From Cryphonectria parasitica EP155 (taxonomy: Eukaryota > Ascomycota > Sordariomycetes > Diaporthales > Cryphonectriaceae): a DNA stretch of 64,000 nt. The translations under genes and the position numbers were made by a program. Within the stretch, counting starts at the first letter, position 1. Every line of letters begins with the position of its first letter. The stretch is taken from NCBI RefSeq assembly GCF_011745365.1, contig NW_024468909.1, forward strand, positions 2,480,001 through 2,544,000. The letters are read 5' to 3'. Positions 37,201-47,904 of this stretch are shown piece by piece. The notes below the pieces were generated by a model. It did not search any database. It saw nothing but the letters and a program-made list of their open reading frames with translations, and was not told the DNA's origin.

Positions 37201-37648
37201 GACCCTCTTTTATATCGGTGTTGAGCCAGTCTCCAGGGGTGACAAAGTCACTGGTCTTCTTGCCAGCCACTGCACCACCACCCTTCCACCACGGCTTCTT
37301 CTTCGTCTCGACCTCCTCTTCCTCAGCCGTATCGGCATGTGGATCCCTATAGGTGTCGATATACTGAACCAGACTGAAATCATAGGTGTTAGTAAAAGGC
37401 AGAAAATAGAATAGCAAACACCGCAGAGACACTTACGATCGGTATTCATCCGAAGTGGCACCGCTGCCGCCCGCCTTGGTGGATATGGAAGCATCTGCAG
37501 TGGTGTACACATTTTGAGTTTCCTCGGTGAAGTGTCCAGATTCCAAGTCCTCTTGGTCGTACTGCGGTACGGGCCGGGGAGTCGACGATGACGACGACGT
37601 CGAGCCTTTCCTGCCGAATGCCTTCATCTTCCTGAAGTTGGGTGCCAT
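34248..37648 (-). CDS. Plasma-membrane P-type (P3A) H+-ATPase
   Basis: Electrogenic proton pump that energises nutrient uptake and sets cytosolic pH. Exons in transcript order: 37648-37437, 37373-37127, 37072-36806, 36747-36658, 36592-35286, 35205-34248; 1026 aa. Introns are 63, 54, 58, 65 and 80 bp. Key residues: TGES (311-314, actuator), phosphorylated Asp464 in DKTGTLT, KGAPN in the nucleotide domain, and TGDGVNDAP (711-719) rebuilt across intron 5. Ten membrane helices fit the sequence; IGVPVGLPVV (418-427) is M4. The N terminus is unlike the main N. crassa or yeast Pma1: Ser-rich at 16-22, then RDPHAD and a PWWKGGG segment. An acidic insert (about 286-294) precedes the actuator loop. I read it as the second, PMA2/PmaB-like fungal paralogue; which paralogue it is remains uncertain. 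It lies divergent to DBP9 across a 4-kb gap. Confidence 0.93.
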
Positions 37649-37815
37649 GAAGGGCCCCAGGTTTTACAGGCCAGCTGTAGTAGCAGTAGTAGGGCAGGAG
37701 GAAGACCGCACGGCGGAGGGGGGATAGGAAGAAGGAGGAGGAGGGAGGGAAAAGGTCAGAAGAGCTTAGGGGGACGATCCGAGCAGTAGAGGGAGCAAGG
37801 ACTGAGGCAAGATGA
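37649..37815 (-). promoter_or_regulatory. Pyrimidine-rich leader/promoter of the H+-ATPase gene
   Basis: Directly upstream of the ATG the minus strand is strongly C/T-rich (runs of CCTCC, TTCTTCC). This is the usual core-promoter and leader composition of highly expressed fungal genes. It starts next to the start codon, so a short 5' UTR is likely. Confidence 0.5.
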
Positions 37816-38902
37816 ACGGCTGGGAATAGGGGAGATTCCGGTGGGCGAGGAAGTTCCTTATATGTGCTCCCGGATCGGCCTCGACGAGGTGTTTTCTGTC
37901 CCCCAACACGATCCATATCCTCAAACGCAGCTTGTAGCTAGGCCGTGGGAGTGATCTCCGCCGTAATTCTGGCCCACGGGCCTCGGCAAGGGGGCACATT
38001 GCCTCGACGATCCATCCATACTAGCCTCTTCGTGGAGTACTTGTAAACGGACCTTTCCTGGTGGGCGGTAGCCCTATCTCGTCCCAATCCAGCCTACCCA
38101 CACCTACTATTGGGAGCAGCCAAGATCTGATAAAAATAACTCCCCATAAACTTTGTCTTGGTATATTTCCAAGACATGCCGTCAAGACGATGCTGGCTTT
38201 GTGTTGGTGCACCAGCTGCTGATCCCTCTGGGCATTGTATGGGACTGATGTCTATCACGGCTTGGAATTCCAGAAGACGACGCGGAGGAGGAACCTGCTC
38301 CTTCGGACGGACCCACCTCCACCTTTCCCCAGCCGAAGAAATGGCTCTCCTGTGGATAACACAGCTGCAGGTAATCCACAATCGGACCTCTGCTCCTGGG
38401 TGTAGCCGATCTGTTTCGACAGAGGCCGGTATCCTTGAGCTGCGGAAGCAAGACAGGGGGAAGCTCGCAATGACCGCGTACAGGGCTCTGGTACACCGCA
38501 GGCCAAGGAAAAAATGCCTCAACGGCGAGGATGATAGCGGTGGGAGAAGCCAGGGGACCACTGCCGACGAGCACAGGAGAAGTGACAGGTTTCGTCTTCA
38601 GAGATAGGTGATCCAGATGAGTGGAGCCCTATCCGATCCTCCATGGGTGGCCGAAGACGCTGAGTTTCAGCCCAGAGTCTGTTCCTGGCGGACAAAAGCC
38701 GGAGCGTTTGGTCTCGGCACGCACTATGCGGAGAGCTCACTTCAACATCTCTCTCGGTGTTTTTCAAACTATTCAGTGCCTCGTCCGAGTCCAAATTGAC
38801 CCCCTAGGCGAGAACTTTCTTTTGTCGAGAGGACGCCAAGCGCTTGCTCGACTCGCCCTGGGGCTCGCCTCCTCCAACGACACGGCGCCGAGACGCCGAG
38901 CG

Positions 38903-38920
38903 TACATGTGTACACATGTA
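38903..38920. repeat. 18-bp perfect palindrome
   Basis: TACATGTGTACACATGTA equals its own reverse complement. It lies about 1.25 kb upstream of the H+-ATPase start codon. A site of this symmetry could bind a dimeric factor or form a small hairpin. No second copy was noticed. Confidence 0.85.
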
Positions 38921-41349
38921 GTGGAAGAAAACGTCTCTTTCAGGTCCATTGCCATCTCTAGCTCTAGCAGATCTCAATGTTCAGCAAGGCGTATTAGTTC
39001 TCGGCGCCAGATGATAGCCATGCGAACCCTAGCGAATCACGGCTAGCGTTTTGCGGTAGGGTATTGGCGATGGGACTATCTGATTTTGACAGATTGTGGT
39101 GCGTGCACACTTGGCTGGCACTTGATCAGTAAGAGCCAAGAGGGGGAACAGAAGAGACGCCCTGCGGCGATGACGGAATGGCTTCTTCAGACACGCGATG
39201 TCACCGACATGCTGTTCAAGGAAAAGCTTTCGCTAACGTGAGAGGTATACTGTGGTACTATCAGATTTTGAGGTTTCAATCTCCGCCACTTCGCGACCGC
39301 CCCAGGGGCAACTGGATACACAAGTGAGAAGCGATACAAACAAGGAAAAGGACAGCGGCTAAAAAATCTGCGAAAACAATTTGCAAGCCCAAGCCTGCTT
39401 TTTTTTCTCCTTTATCTTTTCTTTCCTTCCCTGGCACCTATTGCTCGGAAACATTCTAGAAGCAGAAACGATGCGCCGTCAAGTAAAGACGACACATAAG
39501 AATAGGGGTCTCGAAGCGCGTGAGGGCTGACTCGGGGATGCCTGCCCCTTGATTGAAACGGGTGTAGTCGTGACAAGAACCACGGAGAATCCGCGGTCTT
39601 CATCCGAACTAGGCCCAACAATTTTTGCATGGGTCAACTCGGGGAGGCATGAACAATTCCTGGCCAGTGACGGGTGGCGGCGTGAAACGAGCATAACTTT
39701 TTCTTTTCTTTTCTTGTTTTATTCCCGATGTGAACAGGGACAGGAGCCTGTTGCCCTTTTAGGTGGTAGCAGAGGCGATTTGAAGGACACTTTTTTTGGA
39801 GGTCCACGTTTTGTCCCCCTCCCGAGTCATCGAGGGGAGATCTCGGCCATGACGAGACTGCTCCGTCGTCTCGACCGGGTCTGGGGGCTTGCCGAGATGA
39901 GACGCTTCCCTTCCCGCCTACGAGGAAATTTGCGACGCAGTTGTTATGTGCACCTGTCCAATTGTCCAAGCGCAATACGAAAGTGGGTTCGAGATGCGCT
40001 GTGCGTCCAGACAACAAATGACTGTGATTGGACACTGGGTATTCCGTCAGGGGCTGCAGACTGATACCCCGTGAGTTATATATCTCAGCAGCGATAGAGG
40101 AGGCGCTCCAGAAACGTCGTCGCCTGCCGGGCGCAACAAGGCTTGTTCCGAGGTTTGTCGCCGCTGGAGCATGGTGGCATCTGCTTGAATTGGCCAATTT
40201 CGTGGCCATAATTTCAAATTGCTCGCTTTCGCCAAGCGGTTGTAGATTTTTCCGTGGGGGAGGGGCGGGAGCCACCAGCCGAAGCCGAATGAAATACCGC
40301 AAGTCAATTAGCATCGCAAGTGGACACAGGGCCTGATTACTTCGTAATGTCTTTACACAATAAAGAGCCTCGGAACTGCCTGAAAATGCCTCAAACTTAT
40401 CAGTAAGGGCTAATGCATCTATTGTACAGATCTTCGTTGCCAATTACTCGATAAATGGGGCTTTTCGAACTTGGACAAGCAAGGTCGTGAGTTCCATATT
40501 ACACGGCACGTACGTCAATATTTTTATTCGATGTCTTTGGACAGGGAAAGCTCGTCCTGCAGGGCTTCAGCGCCAAGGACTGACGACGGGGGTGAAAGAA
40601 AAAAGAAAAAGGAAGAGTAGAGGTCAGAGGAAACGTCGTATGCTCGAGTTGAGGCTCTTCGGGTCGAGCAGGCACTAAGATGTGGTGCATATGCTCGTGG
40701 ATCTGGGGGGTTAACAACACAGGGGTAAAACATCTGTACCCTGGCCACAGGCTGTAGTGCTTGGAGGTACTATAGTACAGAGCGAGCGGGCGCGAAGGTA
40801 CCAAAGTACTACGTACGCAAACTGCTAGATGTGTTCAAGTGGAATATTCCAGAGTTTGTCGCAACCTTGCAAATTCAACTTCAAAGTCCTCAACTTTACT
40901 ACAGAGACAAAGACAGAAAAGAGGAAGAGGAAGTTTATATGATGTAGCTTAAGCTGTAAGCATTGAAATAGAAATCGGGCGCGGTTGCACAAGAAGGACT
41001 GACACCTGAGGAATGGGCCAGAGCCCTGTCGACCCCCAAGTGTGCCCTTGTAGAGAAAACAACGGCGAAACAAGGTTAACACGACACGAGAACTGGTTGA
41101 AAACTTCTCCTTGAATCTGTGCCGAGGGCTTTGAATTGAAGAAGAAGGGAATAAGTCTGACGTTATTCCCTGTCTGAGAAGGAAAACTGCCTGAGAAGAA
41201 AATCTGAAGGGCGTAGTCCTCTTATAATTGTGTGACGACCACACTTTCATTCGTTGTCCTGAGGACCAATATACTGAGCCATCACGACAGAATAGGGTAT
41301 ATAATTGAGTTCCAAAGTAAAAGAATTTCCCCCCTTTTCTTTCCCTTTC

Positions 41350-41370
41350 ATTATTATTATTATTATTATT
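41350..41370. repeat. (ATT)7 trinucleotide microsatellite
   Basis: Seven perfect ATT units about 300 bp upstream of the DBP9 start. The complement gives the poly-Asn run in the reverse frame, which is therefore not evidence of a gene. Confidence 0.95.
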
Positions 41371-41666
41371 TTTCAATCTGGAATGATTTTTCCTGATCTG
41401 ATGATTCGGGTGGAAGTTTATGGCAATCCTTGGGGGACTCCCACTTGAGTACATCTGAGAGTAAGCAAAGGCGGTGGCGGCATCGACTCCCGCTATCGAT
41501 AAGAGACAAAGCTCCACCACAGCGCGGGCAGGCAAGAAAAAATTACTTGCCGCTTCAGTTCTTCCTCTTGGCGTGAATTGCCCTATCCATTTGCAGAGTG
41601 TTGACGACCTCATCCTCAAATATCAAGGTCGGCAAAACCGGTGAAATTCCGCATTCTACCGACAAG

Positions 41667-43779
41667 ATGAAGCGCAAGCTGAACGAGATAAACGAGCCTG
41701 CAGATCCAGCTCAGTCTGGTGCATCCGGAGAAGACACCGCCATAGAAAACCCAGGATTCTCGGATCTTGGACTCGACCCGCGATTGCTGCAAGCCATTGC
41801 CAATCAGCAGTACCAGACGCCTACTCTTGTTCAGTCCAAAGTTATACCTCTGGCTCTCAATGGACAAGATGTACTGGCCAAGGCAAAGACTGGTTCTGGA
41901 AAGACCGCGGCCTACCTCTTACCCGTCCTGCACAGCATTCTGAAGCGAAAACAGGTATGGTCTTGCCTCTCACGTTTCCTTCTCCCAAGAGTCCAGCCAC
42001 TCGTGTAATTAGGACTCCCGTTGCCAGTTCTAACCTTGAAGCAGACCAGCTCTACCTCATCCACTACGGCACTGATTCTAGTCCCGACTCGCGAGCTTGC
42101 CGACCAGGTCTTAAGAAATGTCGAACGATTCTCTGCCTTTTGCGCCAAGGACCTGCAGGCCGTAAAGCTCACCGACCAGGTGACCGAGGCTGTTCAGCGA
42201 TCCATCCTCTCGAGCGGCCCCGACATTGTTATATCTACACCTGCAAGAGCGTGGCAAAACATTAGCAACGGGGCGCTCTCCGTGGAGGACCTGACACACC
42301 TGGTCCTCGACGAGGCCGACCTGGTGCTCTCTTACGGCTACGACGAAGATCTTCAGAATGTTGCCAGGTCCATTCCGAAAGGTCTTCAGACTGTCCTCAT
42401 GTCTGCGACCCTCACCACGGATGTGAACACGGTACAAGGCTTGTTCTGTCGAGACCCGACGGTACTAGATCTTGAGGAACCGGATGCTGAAGGGGAAGGT
42501 GTTTCACAATACTTTGTCAAGTACGTTTACCTTTCCAAACTCTGCAGAAATTTGATGAGGCTGACCGCGTCACAGGTGCGGCGAAGACGAGAAATTCCTG
42601 CTGGCTTATGTGATCTTCAAGCTTCAGTTGATCAAGGGCAAATGTGCGTTGGACAAGAACGACCCTGACCGGGCCATCTTCTAGACAACGTGTGCTGATG
42701 TGAATCTTAAATAGGCATTATATTTGTTGCAGATGTGGACCGTTGTTACCGATTGCGGCTCTACTTTGAGCAGTTTGGTATCCGGGCTGCGATTTTGAAC
42801 TCGGAGCTGCCAGTCAACTCGAGGTTGCACGTGGTCGAACAGTTCAACAAGAACGTAGGTCACGTCTGATACCCCAAAGCTCCGTCGCCTTGTCCATATT
42901 GTTGAAGGTCGCTAACCAGGCGTCTTTCAGGTATACGACATCATAATATGCTCAGACGAAAGCGAAGTGATCGGGGACGAAGACCAGCCATCAGAGGATG
43001 TGCAGAAGAACGAGAAGGCAGTAAATGACGAGAAGGAAGTCGGTCGGCCAAAGAAGAAGCAACGCAAGACGTCCAAGCGAGACAGGCTCGAGTTCGGAGT
43101 GTCACGAGGAATTGATTTCCAACACGTATCGGCCGTCATCAATTTTGACTTCCCTACTTCCTCCAAATCATACACACATCGGATTGGTCGCACAGCACGA
43201 GCCGGCCAGAGGGGCATGGCGCTCTCGTTTGTGGTGCCCAAGGATCAATTCCGGAAGCACGTGCCAACTTCAGTCGAGACCGCCGAACATGACGAGAAAA
43301 ACCTTGCCAAGGTGATCCGCCAGCAGCAAAAGCGAGGGAAAGAGGTGAAACCGTACGTCTTCGACATGAAGCAGGTTGAGAATTTCAGATACAGGATGAA
43401 CGACGCCCTGCGTGCGGTGACCAAGAGCAGCATCAGAGAGGCACGGACGAGGGAGCTGAGACAAGAGCTCCTCAAAAGCGAGCGCCTCAAGCGCCATTTT
43501 GAGGAGAATCCAGCAGATATGGATCACCTGCGGCACGATGGCGAGCTTCGGGCGGCCCGGACCCAGCCTCACCTTCGAGCCAAGCACGTTCCCGATTATC
43601 TCCTGCCCAAGGAGGGCCGGAAAGCCCTCACCGCAGACCAGGTCGGCTTTGTTCCGCTCAGGAAGACGGGAGATCACAAGAACCGACGGTCCAAGTTCTT
43701 CAAGAGCAAGGGCAAGAAGATGGGTGGCCGCAAGTCAGATCCCCTGCGGACGTTCAAAGCACGGAAGAAGACCAGGTAG
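41667..43779 (+). CDS. DBP9: ATP-dependent RNA helicase Dbp9 (DEAD-box, 60S biogenesis)
   Basis: Nucleolar DEAD-box helicase required for 27S pre-rRNA processing in 60S assembly. Five exons: 41667-41954, 42045-42520, 42576-42643, 42715-42854, 42931-43779; 606 aa. Introns are 90, 55, 71 and 76 bp. Motifs in order: Q-motif around Phe31, AKTGSGKT (73-80), PTREL (110-114), STPAR, DEAD (185-188), SAT (216-218), and [10 protein letters not shown] (407-416). Exon 3 encodes only 22 complete codons. The charged insert between motifs IV and V (about 335-380, EDQPSED to KKKQRK) is typical of Dbp9/DDX56, as is the basic C-terminal tail ([12 protein letters not shown]). The start was chosen at MKRKLNE because the open frame upstream has no conserved sequence. 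Confidence 0.94.
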
Positions 43780-45267
43780 TTCTCCGGAGAAGGTCAGCGG
43801 ATATAGCATTGAGATAGCACTCATTGATACCCTTGGAATAATTTGCATGCCCTAAATAGTGACGTTTCTCACCAACGATGTTTCACAGCGGACTGCCATT
43901 CCTAGGCTCGAGGCTCGTCTCGCCTGTACAATTTAGACCGTACTCCGATGTAGACCGAGGGCCTCTGGTGCAGCTTCGCCTCGGAACAGCCCATGACCAA
44001 CCCCACCTCCCGGTGTTGAGATCTGATATCTGGCAGGCCCTCCCAGTTCGTGCTCCTCTAGAGAAACACTGTAGGATGTATATAACGACAACGATGGCAG
44101 GTCTCTCTCCCTCCTGCGGCTCGAGATCGTACGGCACCGATTCTAGAACAAGGGGACTTTTCGAGCAGACAACAGCCATGGTTTTGAAAATCCTGTCTAC
44201 GAAGCGACCTTTTGCTCTCTTTTTTCTAGCTTCGCGGAGAAACGGCATTGTGTCTTCTAAAACCTCGGGTTCGTTGCTATAAATAAAATCCGCCACGACA
44301 GAGCTGGCTTGTAACGTACAGAGTCCAACTCAATGGCCTGTTTGGCTTAGAATGTCATGATCCATGTATATACAGTCCCGCCTGGTCATGCATACTGTAT
44401 GAGATACCGCCAACAGGCCACAGATGCACAGTGCGCATGTCATAAGTGGGCTTACGCAGAGCCGCGTGGCCATGTTCAGCCACTCCCGTTCTGGAGACGT
44501 TGAAAGGCCGCCAGCGATCGGCAAGACGTGTTCGTCACTAAACAACACAACACGCACACACCACTTTTACCAGCCCTCCTACCAGCCTCAACAATTGTCA
44601 CCTTATTCCTCCAGCCAATCACTCGTGTTGAATGCCTGACCACAGGATGGAGGATTTGTTAGTGTGCGAGGTTCTCTTCGTAAACTGATGTCATTACTCT
44701 TTAAGAATCTTCCAAATCAATTGCCACGTCTCTTGTATGGAAACACCTTCTGCAGATGGCGGCTGGTCCGGACTCGAGGAGGGGGGAAAAAACACCGGGA
44801 CAGCCCGACTGTGCCTCGTTGTGACTGTTGTGTTCCCACTAAAATTCCCGTTTAGCTGGGCCTTTGGGAAAATTTCCTTCACTTGACGACTAAAAAAGAG
44901 AAAAACGAGACTAAGTTGGTTGGGGCTCGTTTCAAAAGAGACGGAAGGCATGACGCTGCCCGGCACTGCGCCTCCGGCGATGTCAACCCACAGCAGGGCT
45001 ATCCACTCTTTCACCGGGCCCTTCTGGCTGTGGCTCAGTGCCCCTGCTATGTCGATGATGGCAAAGATACAAGTGTATCTATGTAAAAAGAGCCATATAC
45101 CTTCCTTTCCCTTTCATGTCGTTGTCACTTCGTTCTGACTACCTTTCAAGTCAAGTGATGCCCCAAAGCTATAATCCACTACAGTATCTGGATATATTGT
45201 TGTCTCTGCAGGCGGCCTAATATTCAACACACCTTACACTCGCTATATTATAACGGCATTCAACACA
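43780..45267. other. Intergenic: DBP9 3' flank and PLC-like gene promoter
   Basis: About 1.5 kb with overlapping short frames on both strands and no domain. The last 100 bp are A/T-rich (TATATTATAA near 45243) just before the next start codon. No gene is supported. Confidence 0.6.
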
Positions 45268-46659
45268 ATGGTTTCTCTGGCTTCATTATTGACCACCGCC
45301 CTGTCCTTGACGGCGGTGGTTCAAGCAATACCACAAGGCTCAGGCGGACAAGGCATGTCTGGAGGCTCATCAGGCGACTCGGGTGCGGGAGCAGGGAGCG
45401 GCAGCGAGGGCTCCGGCTCTGGCTCGGGCTCTGGCTCAGAAGGCTCAGGAGGCTCAGGAGGCAACGCGGGTGTGTCGACGACAACGACAACAGCGGACAC
45501 AAATAACTGGGCGACGACCTCATCAGCATCCAGCTACTGGATCTCTTCTTCCACAACAGCAACAGGCGCAGCAGCCACCTCGACCTCGACGACGTCGAAC
45601 TCGACCGTGGCCTGCAACAACTCCCCAGACCTGTGCTCCCGAAATTACAACAACATCACGCACATGGGCGCACACGACAGCGCCTTCGTGCGGGACTCGA
45701 GCACGGGCAACTCGATAGCGGGCAACCAGTACTTCAACGCAACGGTGGCGCTCTCGGCGGGCATCAGGCTGCTATCGGTGCAGGTGCACAACTCGAGTGG
45801 CACCCTGGAGCTCTGCCACACGGTGTGCTCGCTACTGGACGCGGGCTCCCTCGAGAGCTGGCTCCAGAAGATCAAGTACTGGATGGACAACAACCCCAAC
45901 GAGGTCGTGACCCTCCTCATCGTCAACTCGGACGACCTAGACGTCTCGGCCTTTGGCGAGGTCTTCACCTCGTCCAACATTTCCACGTACGGATACACGC
46001 CCTCGACCTCCTCGGGGACGACGACCTGGCCCACGCTGCAGACCATGATCGACGACGGCACGCGCCTTGTCACCTTCATCGCCGCCATCAACGCCTCTAC
46101 CACGTACCCGTACCTGCTGAACGAGTGGGACTACGTCTTCGAGACTGCCTACGAGAATACTCAGTACACCGAATTCAACTGCAGCCTCGACCGGCCGTCG
46201 ACCCTCTCCTCGGCCAGCTCTGCCATCTCCGCCGGCTACTTGCCCCTCATGAACCACTTCCTCTACATCTCCATCACCGCCAGCGCCATGCTACCCAACG
46301 TGGGCGCCATCAGCGTCACCAATAGCGACAACACCACGCTAGCCGGCGGTCTAGCCTACGAGGCCTACAGCTGTGCCGACGAGTGGGGCACCCCTCCCGT
46401 GTTTGCCCTGGTCGACTTTTACAGCGAAGGGCCCGCCGTAGACACCGCCGACTTGATCAATGGCATCACCCCGACGGGCAGGATAAGCAGTCATGCGAGT
46501 GTGAGCAGCAGCGGGGCGGGGCACGCCCTCTCAAGTCGGATGAGCGGTGCGGGGTCGGCGGCGTTGGTGACTTTCGTTGCGGCAGCGATGGTGATGGATG
46601 GTGTGGCGTCGAGATTGGGCCTGGCAGCGGCAGCGATAGGCTGTGCGTACGCGCTGTGA
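45268..46659 (+). CDS. Secreted PLC-like phosphodiesterase with GPI-type tail
   Basis: Intronless gene of 463 aa. A signal peptide (1-20, cleavage after VVQA) is followed by a Gly/Ser-rich and then Thr/Ser-rich stalk (about 22-113), probably O-glycosylated. The catalytic-type domain (about 115-405) has the PLC-like TIM-barrel signature: GAHDS with His136, LLSVQVH, a second His184 in ELCH, and the MDNNPNEVVTLLI strand. The C terminus is hydrophobic (about 428-463) after small residues, as in GPI-anchored proteins. This resembles the widespread fungal PLC-like phosphodiesterases (bacterial PI-PLC X-like, no C2 or EF-hand); the substrate is unknown. GC content is high and codon choice strongly C/G-ending in the catalytic part. 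Confidence 0.85.
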   Translation: MVSLASLLTTALSLTAVVQAIPQGSGGQGMSGGSSGDSGAGAGSGSEGSGSGSGSGSEGSGGSGGNAGVSTTTTTADTNNWATTSSASSYWISSSTTATGAAATSTSTTSNSTVACNNSPDLCSRNYNNITHMGAHDSAFVRDSSTGNSIAGNQYFNATVALSAGIRLLSVQVHNSSGTLELCHTVCSLLDAGSLESWLQKIKYWMDNNPNEVVTLLIVNSDDLDVSAFGEVFTSSNISTYGYTPSTSSGTTTWPTLQTMIDDGTRLVTFIAAINASTTYPYLLNEWDYVFETAYENTQYTEFNCSLDRPSTLSSASSAISAGYLPLMNHFLYISITASAMLPNVGAISVTNSDNTTLAGGLAYEAYSCADEWGTPPVFALVDFYSEGPAVDTADLINGITPTGRISSHASVSSSGAGHALSSRMSGAGSAALVTFVAAAMVMDGVASRLGLAAAAIGCAYAL

Positions 46660-46890
46660 TGAGGATTTTTGGTCCGTGTGGCCTTGTCTTTCTTTCTTCT
46701 TCTTCCTCTTTTAGATGATGTTTCATACGATTTACGAGCCGGGGAAACTGTTTTTGCATAGCGATGGCGTTGGGCAGGAAAGCAGGCACAGAGTGGCTTG
46801 AAGGAGAAGGATAAAAAGATTATTTGAGATTTCCTGCAACAATGTAAATACCACGAAATGACGTGTACCTTTTCCGAAAAGACCACTGGT
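46660..46890. other. Convergent 3' flanks of the PLC-like and GST genes
   Basis: 231 bp between two facing stop codons. Nothing else is seen here. Confidence 0.6.
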
Positions 46891-47904
46891 TCACTTGTGC
46901 TTGTCTTGTTCTGACTTTTGGCCCTGCATGACCCAATTCGAGTGGTGTTTGGCATATTCCTCCTCCCCCTCTTTCGTCTTCATCGCCTCCCTGAGCTCAA
47001 ACTTGTCAGGCACATTCAGACCCTTTTCCGTCGCTGGTCTCTTCTCTATCTCGTCCTTCCACTTCTGAACGTGAGGGAAACTGTCAATTTCCACTCCTGC
47101 CCAGCGGTGCCTGTTTGCGCTGGTCAGCATTTCCTCGCATCTTTTCACATCTCGATCTCAGAGGAATGTGATATCTGGTGTAATCCATCGCGAGAGGTTG
47201 TCCAAACGTAGGAGCCACGAAAACAAGACCGACTCACCACTCAACCCAAGAGAAACAAGCCAAATCCGCAATCGTATACTTTCCACCCACAAGCCACACC
47301 TCTCTACCACCACCACCGTCCTTCCCTTCCTTTTCCCCAGCCTCCTGGGAAAGCCTGTCCTCCAGAACCTGATACAACCGCTTCGTCTCCGTCTGGTACC
47401 GCGCGACAGCATAATCGATCCTCTCCGGCGCGTACCGGTAAAAGTGGTTCGCCTGCCCCTGCATCGGCCCGATGCCGCTCTGCATCCACGTCAGCCACGA
47501 GATGGACTCCCAGTACTCGGCCGTGTCGTGGGCGAACGAGAGCTTGTGGTCCTGGTCGTAGCGCGCCGTGAGGTACTGCAGGATGGCGCCGCCCTCGAAG
47601 ACGCGCTGGGGCGGGGAGGAGGACTCGTCTACTATGGCTGGGATGCGGCCGTTGGCTGGTTATTGGGGAGAGGAGGGAAAGAGGGGTGGGGGGGCAAATA
47701 TTAGTTCTCATATTTGTCTGTGGTGAGGAGGAGGAGAGGACGTTGGTACGTACGGTTAATCTTTACGAACCAGGGCTCCTTCTGGATATTTTTGGTAATG
47801 TCTATCTTGTGTACCTCATACTCGAGGCCGAGCTCCTCAAGAGCTATGCTGATCTTCTGCCCATTAGGCGTGCCAGCTGTGTAGAGCTTAATCTTGGGTG
47901 CCAT
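46891..47904 (-). CDS. Glutathione S-transferase, Ure2p-like
   Basis: Cytosolic glutathione transferase for conjugation or peroxide reduction. Exons in transcript order: 47904-47754, 47655-47238, 47110-46891; 262 aa; introns of 98 and 127 bp. The N-terminal thioredoxin fold (1-85) has LYTAGTPNGQKISIALEEL and, rebuilt across intron 1, NPNGRIPAIVD with the cis-Pro, then FEGGAILQYL with the Glu/Gly pair that binds the glutathione gamma-glutamyl group. The alpha-helical C-terminal domain (95-225) carries ESISWLTWMQSGIGPMQGQ and TIADLACFSWVEW. A short charged insert (EAGEKEGKDGGGG) sits in the loop between helices. There is no prion-like N-terminal extension, so it is an enzyme-type member and not the nitrogen regulator Ure2. 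Confidence 0.9.

Larger units (their letters stand above)
37816..41666. other. Long divergent intergenic region between H+-ATPase and DBP9
   Basis: About 3.9 kb with no supported gene. Longer open frames (minus, 39634-40443 and 40825-41619) lack known domains and begin at non-ATG codons or pass through simple repeats. The region contains an 18-bp perfect palindrome (38903-38920) and an (ATT)7 tract (41350-41370), plus T/C-rich patches on both strands. Confidence 0.6.

Noticed and set aside
39634..40443. 269-codon minus-strand frame
   Set aside because: It opens at a TTG, not an ATG, and has no domain or conserved motif.
40825..41619. 264-codon minus-strand frame with poly-Asn
   Set aside because: The Asn run is the (ATT)7 repeat, and the remainder is noise upstream of DBP9.
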